Shown: positions 10,501 to 20,909, numbered from the stretch's first letter. The stretch: DNA of 64,000 bases from Cinclus cinclus (GCF_963662255.1 NC_085049.1:66263158-66327157); one strand, 5' to 3'. Translations and numbers: made by a program. Notes: generated by a model not told the origin, from the sequence alone.

Positions 10501-11429
10501 CTCTCCCATTATCCCAGGCCAGACTTGGGGAAATCCCTGGAATTTGGAGCAGCCTGGGACAGTGGAATGTGTCCCTGCCCATGGTGGCACTGGATGGGCC
10601 AGGTCCCAATCCTGACCCTTCCCACCCAAACCATTCCAGGATTTTGTCATCAAAAAGATTCAATATCCCATGACTTTGTGAAAAAAATAGGATTTTATAT
10701 CCCACTCTCAAGAAAAAAAACTGAACAGCAAAATTCCTGCTCTTCCCCAGGGGTGCCAAAACCTACAAAGCAATCAAATTTAGAAAGGATGAACTGAAAT
10801 GCCTTCATTCCCATTAATGATTTGAAGCCAAGGGGGAATTCCAGGTGGCCCCATGGACTTGGCGCAGCTCAGGGACACAGAATGAGCCTCGTATGGGATT
10901 GGGATGGGGCAGGGATCACAGAACGAGCCTGGAACGGGATTGGGATGGGGCAGGGATCACAGAACGAGCCTGGAACGGGATTGGGATGGGGCAGGGATCA
11001 CAGAACGAGCCTGGCACGGGATTGGGATGGGGCAGGGATCACAGAATGAGCCTGGCACAGGATTGGGATGGGGCAGGGATCACAGAATGAGCCTGGCACA
11101 GGATTGGGATGGGGCAGGGATCACCTGTGTCCTTACCTTCCTGCTGTAGATGCAGGCAGATCCCTGGATCAGCAGCGCTGCTTCCATGAAGTTCATGGTG
11201 GTTTTCCCATTGTCAAAAGAAATGCAGATCTGATCCAGCTGGGAGAGGCAGGGAGGAGAGGCTGAGCCCAGTGGTACTTGGGGTGGCCCAGGGACAGGGC
11301 TGAGGGCAGTGACCCCATTACCTCCTCCAGGTACTCCCCAAGCTGGGTGGCCACATCCACCTCCCAGTTCTTGGTGAGATCACGGATGGGCTGGTGCAGG
11401 TGCAGGAAGCGGGAATCCACCGCTTCCAT
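4514..11429 (-). CDS. NCAPH2: Condensin-2 complex subunit H2 (kleisin-beta), 20 exons
   Basis: Kleisin of condensin II; it links SMC2/SMC4 to CAP-D3/CAP-G2 in nuclear chromosome condensation. Coding exons in gene order (complement): 11322-11429, 11137-11238, 10371-10426, 9891-9966, 9739-9810, 8848-8927, 8226-8368, 8054-8140, 7514-7608, 7255-7326, 7091-7157, 6525-6632, 6255-6305, 5904-5974, 5727-5799, 5550-5618, 5388-5431, 5167-5268, 4741-4890, 4514-4663. They sum to 1776 nt, 591 aa (human 605), with phase kept throughout. N-terminus [20 protein letters not shown] and the following LDQICISFD are the SMC2-binding kleisin head. An acidic middle follows, then [13 protein letters not shown], and [20 protein letters not shown] in the C-terminal winged-helix region. 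The start is the first ATG after an acceptor ending at 11445, so a 5' non-coding exon near 12.4 kb is implied. The donor after exon 18 reads GC. Minisatellites and a polypurine tract sit in its introns. Confidence 0.95.
6360..6480 (-). mobile_element. CR1 LINE 3'-end fragment
   Basis: Antisense text beginning GTTGGAAAAGCCTGCTGATC, then CACTGCCAAGGCCACC and CCCAAGTGCCACATCC, the usual landmarks of an avian CR1 3' end. Lies in the NCAPH2 intron between the exons at 6525 and 6305, in CR1 minus orientation. Confidence 0.75.
7730..7875 (-). mobile_element. CR1 LINE 3'-end fragment
   Basis: GGTTGGAAAATCCCTCAGAG, followed by GGCCACCACTGCC and CAAGTGCCACATCCACAGGG. Truncated copy in an NCAPH2 intron, same CR1 subfamily as the one at 6.4 kb. 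Confidence 0.75.
8173..8203 (+). repeat. GTGACA hexamer microsatellite
   Basis: Five near-perfect GTGACA units in the NCAPH2 intron between the exons at 8140 and 8226. Confidence 0.85.
8550..8845 (+). repeat. Minisatellite, about 40-bp unit, NCAPH2 intron
   Basis: About seven degenerate copies of a unit containing GGGACAATCCCAGCCAGGGA and CTGGAGCAGGGAGGGGACAT, ending at the donor of the exon at 8848-8927. Confidence 0.85.
9010..9722 (+). repeat. Polypurine/polypyrimidine tract of about 0.7 kb
   Basis: The plus strand is almost purely A and G (GGAGAAAAGGAGG-like, with occasional ATAAA and CAT interruptions). The NCAPH2 sense strand is therefore almost pure pyrimidine. It fills most of the intron between the exons at 9739 and 8927. 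Open frames across it encode only Phe/Ser/Leu or Lys/Arg/Glu low complexity and are not genes. Confidence 0.95.
10876..11125 (+). repeat. Minisatellite, 41-bp unit, about 6 copies
   Basis: Unit contains GAGCCTGGAACGGGATTGGG and ATGGGGCAGGGATCACAGAA. The 3' copies are nearly identical, so the array is recent. It abuts the donor of NCAPH2 exon 2 at 11137. Confidence 0.92.
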
Positions 11430-11589
11430 GGTGGGGTCCCGACTGGAGAGAGCCCCAAAAGCAGCCTGGAACCTGCCAGGCAAGGAGGAGGGATCCCACA
11501 GGGAATGGATGCCGTGGGGTGCAGGGCAGGGGACAGCACGGGAGGAAGCTCTGCAGGAATCACGGTTCAGCTGCATGTAAACAGAGAAT

Positions 11590-12330
11590 TGCTTGGGTTG
11601 GAAAGTCCCGACCCAAACCCAGGCCCTGACTCCACCCCAACACCAATCCCAATCCCAACACACAGATCCCAACCCCAATCTCAATCCTGACCTGAATTCT
11701 GACTCTGACCGTGATCCCAATCCTGACCCCGATCCCAGCTTCAGTCCTGACATCAAACCCGATCCCAGTCTGGAACCCAATCCCAATGCCGATCCCAGTC
11801 TTGACCCTGATTCTGACTCTGACTGTGATCCCAATCCTGACCATGATCCTAACTTCAGTCCCAATCATTACCCCTACCTCAGACCTGATCCCAGTCTGGA
11901 GCCCAATCCCAACGCTAATCCCCGTCCTGAGCCTGTTTCTGACTCTGACCGTGATCCTAATCCTGACCCTGATCCCAACTTCAGTCTTGACCTCAAATCT
12001 GATCCAAATCAGGAGCCCAATCCCAACGCTGATCTTGGTCCCGACCCTAATTCTCACCCTGATCCCATTCCCTATCCCGACCCCTCACTTAATCCCAGTC
12101 CCAATTCCCATCCCGAGCTCTATCCCGCTCCTGATCCCATTCCCTATCCCGACGCCTCACCTAATCCCAGCCCCAATTCCCATCCCGAGCTCTATCCCGC
12201 TCCCGATCCCAATCTCAACCCCGATCCGGACTCCAAAGCCGATCCCACCCCCAGCTTCAATTCCAATCGTGACCCCGACTCCGGTCCCGGTCCCGGTCCC
12301 ACTCCCACTCCCACTCCAACCTCACCCCTG
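11590..12330 (+). repeat. Degenerate hexamer array (GAYCCN/AAYCCN type)
   Basis: About 120 hexamers of the form RAYYYN, such as GATCCC, AATCCC, GACCCT and GATTCT, with longer-range phrases repeated. Probably inside the NCAPH2 5' UTR intron. The unit lacks stop codons in several frames, which explains the long open frames on both strands here. Confidence 0.85.
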
Positions 12331-12359
12331 GCCCCACTCCCCGCCCCTCACCAGCCCCT

Positions 12360-12482
12360 CCTCATCCCCCCAGCGCCTCCGCCATTTTCCTCCTTCCCGC
12401 GCTCCGTGACGCGCGCTGCGCGCTCTGATTGCGTCACGGTGCCGTGACGTCACCGCCGCTCGCCGCCGGACCCCGGGCCGCC
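12360..12482. promoter_or_regulatory. Bidirectional NCAPH2/LMF2 promoter with CRE
   Basis: CpG-dense interval between the two head-to-head genes. A perfect palindromic CRE, TGACGTCA, is at 12445-12452, 31 bp before the LMF2 ATG. ATTGCGTCAC at 12428-12437 resembles a C/EBP-ATF composite element. TGACGC lies at about 12407, and GC-rich NRF1-like text (GCGCGCTGCGCGC) follows. No TATA box. Confidence 0.7.
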
Positions 12483-15400
12483 ATGGTCGCCATGGGGGAG
12501 GTTTTGCGACCGCGGGCGATGTTCCTGGCTGGGCTGGCCGCGGTGTATATCGCCGCCTTCGGATCCCTCTACGTGCAGATCCCCGGTACGGCGGCGTGGA
12601 GGGCCGGGGGAACCGGGATAGAGCCGGGAGTGGGGCGGAGGTAACTGGGACAGAGCCGGGAGTGGGGATAGGGGAACGGGGATAGAGCCGGAGCCATGCC
12701 CGGTGGATTCGAGAGTGGGAGCGGTGAAACCGAGACGGGATGGGGCTCGGGAAGGGAAGCGGTGGAGCAGAGACGGAGCCGGGACAGGCACTGTCGCCCT
12801 CCCCCTCCCGCTGCTGAGCTCATCTCTCCGTATCCCCGGTATAATTTTCCTTCCTGCCCGTTTCCCTCATTTCTCTCTTCCCGGGAACACCGTCGGTACC
12901 GGGAGCGGCTCCGATTCCCCGGAAACCCCCCAGCACCACCTCCCGTCCCTTCCACGTGGCTCTGGAAGCTCCTGGGTGGCACTTGCGCTCTTCCCACCGG
13001 GAAAGCGGGGCTGGAGGCAGGGACAGCCGGGATGCCAGTCAGTCCCGGTGCCTCGGGGAAGGGATTTCCCGGGAACGCCGGGATTTTTCCGGGAATACCG
13101 GATTGTTGTTGCCTCGCAGGGCTATACGGGCGCGAGGGGATCCTGCCAGCTCGCCGGATGCTGCGGCTCAGCGGGAAGGGGCTGTGGGAACAGCTGCGGG
13201 ATTCGCCCACGCTGCTGTGGTTCGGTCCCCGCCTGGGGCTGGACACGGAGCAGGGCATGGAGCTGCTGTGCCTGCTGGGCATCCTGGCGGCATTCGGGGC
13301 GCTGCTCTGTGATGCCATGCGAGACTGCCTGGTGTTCGCCCTGCTCAGGATGTTCTACCTGTCCCTCTACCAGGTACGGGGGACAGCGAGAGGTTGGCAT
13401 GGTCCCAGGAGCTCCCCTTGTGCACAGGTTCTCCCGTGGTGCTGGAGATGGCACGGTTGTGGAATCAGGGAATGCTTGGGGTGGGATGGGGCATTAAATC
13501 CCATCCCGTTCCAGCCCCCGTGGTAGGGATACCTCCCGCTGTCCCGGGGGCTCCAAGCCCATCCTGCAGCTGCAGAGGGACTGGGGACAAGGCATGGAGG
13601 GACAGGATACAGAGAATGGCTTCCCACTGCCAGAGGGCAGGGATGGATGGAATCTTGTGATGGAATTGCCGGAGCAGCTGTGGCTGCCCCTGGATCCATG
13701 GCAGTGCGCAGGGGCAGGATGAACATTGGGCCTGGGAGCACCTGGGACAGTGGGAGGTGTCCCTGCCATGGCACTGGAGGGGCTTAAGGGTCCCTTCCAC
13801 CCAAACCATTCCAGGACTCCCTGAATCCTCCCTGGTCTTGGTGCTGGAGCTCCAATGAGTCAGAGCTAGCTGAGGGGGGGAGAGGAGGAGGTTCCTTTTC
13901 CCTCTGAAATCTGGGAATTAAGGAATAATTAAATGATCTGTGTGAGGCCATCCCCCACAGGGGGACTGTCACCTCCCAGGGGTGGCTGTCACCTCCCACT
14001 GCTCCTTGCCTTTGGCCTACACTCCCATGCCAGGGGTGCCCAGGGGGGTCTGTGCCTTCCCCTCTCCCTGTGGGGAAGGGTCTGGGGGTGTCTGACCCCC
14101 AGCTGAGCCCTCACCCTGCTCCCTCTTCGTAGGTGGGACAGGTATTCCTGTACTTCCAGTGGTGAGTCAGAGCCCCCCACTGGGGCTTTTTGGGGAGCTC
14201 AGGGCTGGGGGGTCCCCAGGGCAGGGGGTTCAGTGGGGTGGGGGGCACAGAGGGTTCTGGGGAGTGGGACGGGGGGCTCTGGTGACTGCGATAGGGGACA
14301 TGGGGGGCTGTGGGGACCAGACAGGCGGATCTGGAGGGGCTGGGACAGAGGGCATAGCTGGACAGGGGCTCCATAGGACCTGCGTGGGAGGCACGAGGGG
14401 CTCTGGTGACCAGGACAGGAGACACAGGGGAGTGGGGACGCCTGGGGACAAGAGTGAGGAGTGTGGGGGCTCTGGGGACTGGGGTGGGCAGCACGGACAG
14501 CTCCGGGAACAGGGCAAGGGACACGAGGCTCTGGGGACAAGGATGGGGTGTGGGGGACTTTGGGGATTGGGGCACATCGGGGTGGGGGGCTCTGGGACCG
14601 GAGAACATCAGGACAGCGGGGGCTCAGCAGGACGGGGTCCCCAGCCCACTGTGGCGTGTGGCCATGTCCCCAGGCCCCTGTCGGACACTGTGGCCGAGTC
14701 CCCAGCCCCACGTGCAGGATGTGCTTGTGTCCCCAGCCCCTGTGGGGTGCAGGGTGGGAGTCTCATCCCATGTCCCCCATCCCCCAGGGATAGCCTGCTG
14801 CTGGAGACTGGGTTCCTGGCCGTGCTGGTGGCCCCCCTGCGCCTGCTGAGGTCGGGGTCCTCAGCCTGGAGACCGCATGACGCCGTCACCTTCTGGGGAG
14901 TGCGCTGGCTCCTCTTCCGCCTCATGTTCGCCTCAGGGGTGGTGAAGCTCACGAGCCGTTGCCCCACCTGGTGGGGGCTCACAGGTGAGGGGTACAGATT
15001 TAGGGGTTCAGGTTCTGGGGAGGGGATGAAGCTTTGCAGGGCTCAGCCATTTGCCTGGAATTCCAGTGAGTTATTGGGAAGTAGATTATGTCAAGTCCCC
15101 CATGCTCCCTCTAGTCCTGAGGCACGGTTTAATTTGGATTTTTCTGCAAGGATGTATTTCCTTGTTTAGCATTGATTTTATTCCATGATGGAGACAATCT
15201 CCATTAGTCTGGAATTCCAGGGAATTTCTGTGGAGTAAATTATGGAAAGTTCCCCTGAAATTCTCTGTGTCTCCCAGCCTCGAGATAACACTTAATTTGG
15301 AAATACTTTTGCACCAAGAAGCTTTTTCCTGTTTGGTGTTGGCTATGCTCTGGGGCGGGGAAAATCAGCATTAACCCAGAACTGGGGTGAATTTTGGGGA

Positions 15401-18400
15401 TTCTGGCAAACCCCCATTCCCTGTGCCCCCCAGCACTGACATACCACTATGAGACCCAGTGCATCCCCACGCCGGGTGCGTGGCTCGCCCATCAGTTGCC
15501 CATGTGGTTCCAGAAGCTCAGCGTGGTGGCCACCTACGTTATCGAGGTGGCCGTGCCCCTGCTCTTCTTCGCGCCCCTGCGCCGCCTGCGCCTCTTCGCC
15601 TTCTACTGCCAGGTGGGGAGAGGATCCTCAGGTTTAGGGGTACCCCTGGGAGGCTCCTTGGGCTGGGGGTGCTAGTGGTCACTCTGCAATTCAGGTGGGC
15701 TGAGCCCAGTTCCTCCCCAATTTTGTCCTGTGGCCATCTCAGTCCTGTGACCACCCCCTCCACTTTGTGCACCCCTGTGCCAGGGGAACCTCCAGGGAGC
15801 TTCTCAGGGGGTGGGTGGGGGTGGGCTCCTTGCTCTGGGGGTGCTGGAGGTGGGGGGTGTCCCATGTGACCAGCCCTGTGACCCCATAGGTCCCTTTGTG
15901 CCCCCCCTACATTGTGCCAGGGGGCTGTCCCCATGGGGGTCTGGGCTTGGCTCCTTGCTCTGTGGGATATCTGGTAGAGGTCCCCCCAGCCCCATGACTT
16001 CCTCTGGACCCCCTTGTGCCCCCGCTTTGTGCCAAAGGGGGTGTCCCCATGGGGGTCTTTGTGGGGCTGGGCTTGGCTCCTTGCTGTGGCCATTGGGAGA
16101 CGAGGTGGCCACACTGGTGGGGTGTGCCCAGTGTCTTCTAACCCCCTGGCCCCGTAACACCCCCAAACCCCACCCTGTCATCCCCCTCCCCAGGTGCTGC
16201 TGCAGATCCTCATCATCCTCACAGGCAACTACAACTTCTTCAATGCTCTGACCATCGTGCTGGCCTTGTCCCTGCTGGATGAGGAGCATGTGGGGTGCTG
16301 GCTGGGCCGGCCCCGCAAGAGGCACAGCTCTGGTGAGACCCCCCTTTGGGGTGGGGGCCTTCCTGGGGGGACAGGGGAGCTGATAGAAATGTGGGTCCCA
16401 CATCTGCCCTAGGGCAGGGGCTGTGCCAGTGGAGGGCCCCAGGGATGATATGGGGCTCAGCTGTGGAATCAGGGAACGGTTGGGGTGGGATGGGGCATTA
16501 AATCCCATCCCATTCCAGCCCCCATGGCAGGGACGTCTCCACGTGTCCCAGGGTGCTCCAAACCCATCCTGGAGAGGGACTGGGGACAGTTGATGGAGGG
16601 ACAGGACACAGGGAATGGCTTCCCACTGCCAGAGGGCAGGGCTGGATGGGATCTTGGGAGTTAGGAATTCCTAGCTGGGCTGGAAGTCCCAGAGAATCCC
16701 TGGATCACTGAAATGCTCAAGGAAAGGTTGGAGCAGCCTGGGATGGTGGGATTGGAATGAGATGGGATTGAAGAGCCATGGATCCCATCCCAAACCATTC
16801 TGGGATCAAGGATGCTCATAATCCATCCCAAGGGATTTTTATGGAATTCAGGGGTGGAAAAGGGAAGGGAGACCTTTCCTGGAGTCCTGAGATTCCCAGT
16901 AATGCCCCTGGATCCCAAAATTCCTTTCTAGAGAGGAGCTGGAGAGGGGATGGATCCAACCCTAGGCTGGAGGAGCTGGGAATGGAAGGAATTCCCTGGG
17001 AAGGGGAGCCGGGGGTGGGATTTTGGGAATTTGGAATTCTTGGCTGGGCTGGAATTGCCAGAGCAGCTGTGGATGCCCCTGAATCCCTGTCAGTGCCCAA
17101 GGCCAGGCTGGACATTGGGGCTGGGAGCACCTGGGACAGTGGGAGGTGTCCCTGCCATGGCAGGGGTGGCACTGGAGGGGCTTTGGGGTCCCTTTCCATC
17201 CAAACCATTCCAGGATTCCCTGAATCCTCCCTGGTGTTGAGGCTGGAGCTCCAATGAGTCAGAGCTGGGTGAAGGGAGAAGGAGGAGGTTTTTCTCCTCT
17301 GAAATCAGGGAATTCAGAATGTGTGATTCATTCAGAAATTATCTGTGTGAGGCCATCCCTCCTGAGGTTGCTGTCACCCTCACAAGGGGTTCCCACCCTT
17401 TGGAATTCTCTATCCCAGCATGGCTCTGCTGCTCCTGGGCCTTTCCCTCCTCATTCCCTTCCCCTGCAGTGCTGGAACCAGTGGCATCCCCAGGATCCCT
17501 GCTTTTAGGGTAGTCCTTTCCAGGCTGCAAAGGGGACGCATGGGTGACCCCAGGGCTGTGAGTGGGGGGGGGGGGGGGGGGGTCCCAGGCAGGCTCTGAG
17601 CCCCCTCCCTGCCCCAGCCTGGCCCCCCAGCCTGGGCTCAGTGCTGGCCACGCTGCTGGAGCTCAGCACCTACGGGCTCCTGCTCTACTGGACCGTGCGC
17701 TGCTTCAGCCTGGAGTTCAACTGGGACAAGAAACTGCTGGATTCCAAAGTGGGTATGTGCTGGGGGGCACACCCATGTGCCCCCTCCCTCCCTGTGGGGC
17801 TGGGGGGCTCTCCCTGACCCCAGGGATGTCCCTCCCTGCAGCTTTCACCTACCACGAGTTCACCACGTGGCTGCGGACGGTGACGCTGCCGCTGGTGGGG
17901 GTGGCCTTCCTGTCCCTATCCTGGGAGATTCTTGTGGCCATGTACCGGTGGGTGTGGGAGACACTGGGGAGTCCCCAGGGGTGTGGGGGGACACTGGGGA
18001 GTCCCCAGGGGTGTGGGGGAACGCTGGGGAGTTCCCAGGGGCGTGGGGGGACACCGGGGTGGGATCTGGGAAGGAGTGACCTCACTGTGGGATTTGAGCA
18101 GTCGGATGCAGTCTGGGGTGGTCTTAACCTCTCACGCACTGCTGGACCCCCCCAAACTTGGGGGGCTGAGCCCCTTTACCCCCTTAACATCCCATTTGTA
18201 CGCCCCTCAGCTGTGCCTGCATCCGCGGATGCTTCTGGAAGTTCTGGGCCACCCTGCAGTGGGCCATCATGGCCACGGCCACCATGGGCCTGTTTGCTGT
18301 CAGCCTGGTGAGGCCTGGGGGCCACGGGGGATCCTGGGGACCCCCAAACCCCCCCTAGACCGTGACAGAGCTCCCCTGCCCACCCAGGTGCCCTTCACCT

Positions 18401-20909
18401 ACATCGATCACGAGTCCAATGGGAAGCTGTGGCCCGGGATCCACCAGATGTTTGGAGCTGTAGAGCGGTTCCAGGTGGTCAATTCCTACGGGCTGTTCCG
18501 CAGGATGACCGGCGTGGGCGGCCGGCCTGAGGTCATCCTGGAGGGCAGCTACGATGGGCACAGCTGGACGGTGAGTCTGGCATGGGCACTGATGGGCACA
18601 GCTGGACACAGGAATCTGGAGGTGTCCTGCCCCAGAATCCTAGGATTTGGGGTGGGAATGTGCTCCCCTGAGGATGAGGTGACTCCAGGCGCTTGGTTGG
18701 ATCGTGTTCTGGAGGTGTCCCTGCCCCAGAATCTCAGAATGTTGGGTGGGAATGTCCTTTTCCTGGGGCTGAGATGACTCTAGGCCCCTGGCTTGATCAG
18801 GTTCTGGAGGTGTCCCTGTTAGAGAATCCCAGGATTTTAGGCGGGAAGGTATTTTCCTGGAGCTGAGGTGACTCCAGGCACTTGATTGGATTGTGTTCTG
18901 AAGGTATCCCTGCCCCAAAATCCTGGGATTTTGGGTGGGCTTGTCCTTTTCCTGGGGCTGAGATGACTCTAGGCCCTTGGCTGATCAGGTTCCTGATGAG
19001 TCCCTGTTAGAGAATCCCAGGATTTTGAGTGCGAGTGTCCTTTTCCTGGGGCTGAGGTGACTCCAGGCACTTGGGTTGGATTGGATTCTGAAGGTATCTT
19101 GCCCCAAAATCCCAGGATTTTGGGTGGGAAGGTGTTCTCTTGAGGCTGAGGTGACTCCAGGCACGTGCTTGGATTGGGTTCTGGATGTGTCCCTGCCCCA
19201 GAATCCCAGAATTTGGGGTTGCAGACCAGTCCCACCCCTGCCATGTCACACACAGCGTTTCCCAGGGTCCATCCCCCCACTGCAGCCCCGGGGACAGCCG
19301 TGGGCTGTGTCAGGGTCCCCGTTTCCATCCCAGCTGTTCCCAATCCCACAGGAGATCGAGTTCATGTACAAACCTGGGAACGTGAGCAAAGCCCCGGCTG
19401 TGGTGGCCCCGCACCAGCCCCGCCTGGACTGGCAGCTCTGGTTCGCCGCCCTCGGGCCCCACCAGGGCAGCCCCTGGTTCAGCGCCCTGGTGCTGCGCCT
19501 GCTGCAGGGACAGCCTGACGGTCAGGGACGGGGACATGGGGGGCACACAGCGGGGTGGGGTCTCCCTAGCATCACTGCCAACATGGCTTTGGGGTGCCCC
19601 TGTTTGGGTTTGGGGTGTTCCTACAGCCCTGGGGGTGTTCCAGTTTGGGTTCAGGATGTCCCTGCGTGGTTTTGGGGTATTCCTACACCCTTGGAGGTCT
19701 CCGTGCGTGGGTTTGGCGTGTTCCCACCACCCTGGGGGTTTCCATATTTGGGTTTGGGGTGTCCCGGTTTGGGTTCAGTATATTCCTGGGTGGGTTTGGG
19801 TTGTCCCCATAGCCTTGGAGAGGTCTCAATTTGGCTTTGCGGTGTCCCTGTTTGGCTTCATGATGTCCCTGTTTGGGTTTGGGGTGTTCCTGCCGCCCTG
19901 AGGATGTCCCCTGGATGTGTTTGGGGTGGATTTGGGTTGTCCCAGGTGTATTTGGGGTGTCCCTGGCTGTGTTTGGGGTGTATTTAGGGTACCCCCGGTG
20001 TATTTGGGGTGTCCCCAGGCCCTGACCCATGTCCCATCCCACAGTGATCCGGCTGGTGCAGACAGATGAGTCACAGTACCCATTCCATGCCCGCCCTCCC
20101 ACCTTTCTGCGGGCCCAACTCTACAAGTACTGGTTCACATCCCCCAGCGAGGCCAGGTGAGCGGGGAGGGGTCCCTGCACTCCCCAGCTCACCCTCGGGG
20201 GGATGGGGGGTGGATTTTGGGGTCACCTGAGCCCCTCTGTACCCCCCAGCTCGGGCCCAGCACCGTGGTGGCGACGGCAGCACGTGCAGGAATTCTTCCC
20301 TTCTGTGTCCCTGGGAGACCCCAGGCTGGAGTCCCTGCTCAGCCAGCACGGCCTCAAGGTGGGCATGGGGATGACCCCTCCTCAATCCCCATTCTCCCTC
20401 CCAGGACAAGTCCCCCAATCCCCATTCTCCCTCCCAGGACAAGTCCCCCAATCCCCATTCTCCCTCCCAGGACAAGTCCCCCAATCCCCATTCTCCCTCC
20501 CAGGACAAGCCCCCCAATCCCCTTTCCCCCCAGGACAAGCCCCCCAATCCCATTCTCTCCCCAAGACAAACCCCTCAATCCCCTTTCCCCCCAGGACAAG
20601 CCCCCTCTGCGGCACCGAGCTGACGCTGTCCTGCCGCGGTTCCTGAGCTCTGTTCGCCGCCTGTGCCAGCCCTTCTCGGGCCCCACCCTGCTCTGGTCCC
20701 TCTACTTGGTGGCCGCCACCGCGGGGCTACTGCGAGCCCTGGCTCGGCGAGCCCGGTGGGGGTCACCCCCAGCTCGGCACAAAGGGCCCCGGGAACGGGG
20801 CGAGCGTAACGGGGTGCGGGGCACAGAGGGGGCGAGGGGCACAGAGGGGTCAAGGGGCACAGACGGGGCACGGCCTGAGGGCCGGCACGGCAACAAGAGG
20901 AAGAAGTAG
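12483..20909 (+). CDS. LMF2: Lipase maturation factor 2, 14 exons
   Basis: Multi-pass ER membrane protein of the lipase-maturation-factor family, related to LMF1, which folds dimeric lipases. Coding exons: 12483-12585, 13120-13373, 14133-14161, 14788-14984, 15434-15612, 16194-16332, 17618-17752, 17842-17947, 18211-18307, 18388-18570, 19352-19520, 20045-20156, 20250-20358, 20595-20909. Total 2127 nt, 708 aa (human 707), with every junction in phase. Family landmarks are [65 protein letters not shown]-like [48 protein letters not shown] and [18 protein letters not shown]. Several hydrophobic segments alternate with loops. The tail ends in RGTEG-like repeats and basic KRKK. Start context GCCGCCATGG is strong. 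The last 3' splice site is embedded in a minisatellite made of its own copies. Confidence 0.96.
13455..13965 (+). mobile_element. CR1-derived block in LMF2 intron 2 (copy A of duplicated segment)
   Basis: About 90 bp of antisense CR1 3' end (CATTAAATCCCATCCCGTTC onward) is joined to about 245 bp of sense CR1 (GCAGAGGGACTGGGGACAAG to CCATTCCAGGACTCC). Non-CR1 text with GGAGCTCCAATGAGTCAGAG then follows. The same arrangement occurs at 16455-17370. Confidence 0.8.
15056..15342 (+). repeat. Diverged tandem duplication in LMF2 intron 4
   Basis: Two AT-richer segments about 157 bp apart share GGAATTCCAG, AAATTATG/AGATTATG, TTTAATTTGGA and a TTTCCTTGTTTAGCATTG-like end. Unlike the surrounding GC-rich intron. 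Confidence 0.55.
16455..17370 (+). mobile_element. CR1-derived block in LMF2 intron 6 (copy B of duplicated segment)
   Basis: Antisense CR1 end at about 16465-16560, sense CR1 at about 16560-16680 and again 17030-17225. It is followed by the same flank as in intron 2 (GGAGCTCCAATGAGTCAGAG, then ATCTGTGTGAGGCCATCCC). About 400 bp at 16680-17030 is extra relative to the intron 2 copy. Confidence 0.8.
18615..19215 (+). repeat. Tandem repeat, about 94-bp unit, LMF2 intron 10
   Basis: Six to seven copies start at about 18616, 18709, 18803, 18898, 18992, 19088 and 19181. Each has CTGGAGGTGTCCCTGCCCCA, then TTTTGGGTGGGAATGTCC and GAGGTGACTCCAGGCACTTG. Confidence 0.85.
19560..20030 (+). repeat. TTTGGGGTGTCCC-rich minisatellite, LMF2 intron 11
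   Basis: Irregular repeats of phrases such as TTTGGGTTTGGGGTGTTCCT and GTGTATTTGGGGTGTCCC fill the intron before the exon at 20045. Confidence 0.8.
20384..20604 (+). repeat. LMF2: Minisatellite made of 3' splice-site copies
   Basis: Seven units of 30-33 bp, each holding a pyrimidine tract, CCCAG and GACAAG. GACAAG-like starts are at 20405, 20438, 20471, 20504, 20534, 20565 and 20595. The last is the true start of LMF2 exon 14. In the copy at 20565 the AG has become AA. Confidence 0.92.

Noticed and set aside
11593..12447. 284-aa plus-strand open frame rich in Asp, Pro and Asn, and a 165-aa minus-strand frame over the same DNA
   Set aside because: Both arise from the degenerate hexamer array, which lacks stop codons in several frames. 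No domain, and the 3' end runs into the LMF2/NCAPH2 promoter.
20157..20909. 250-aa frame that reads through the LMF2 intron into exon 14
   Set aside because: Includes the intronic minisatellite; spliced exons 13 and 14 give the family sequence instead, and intron retention from exon 13 is frameshifting.
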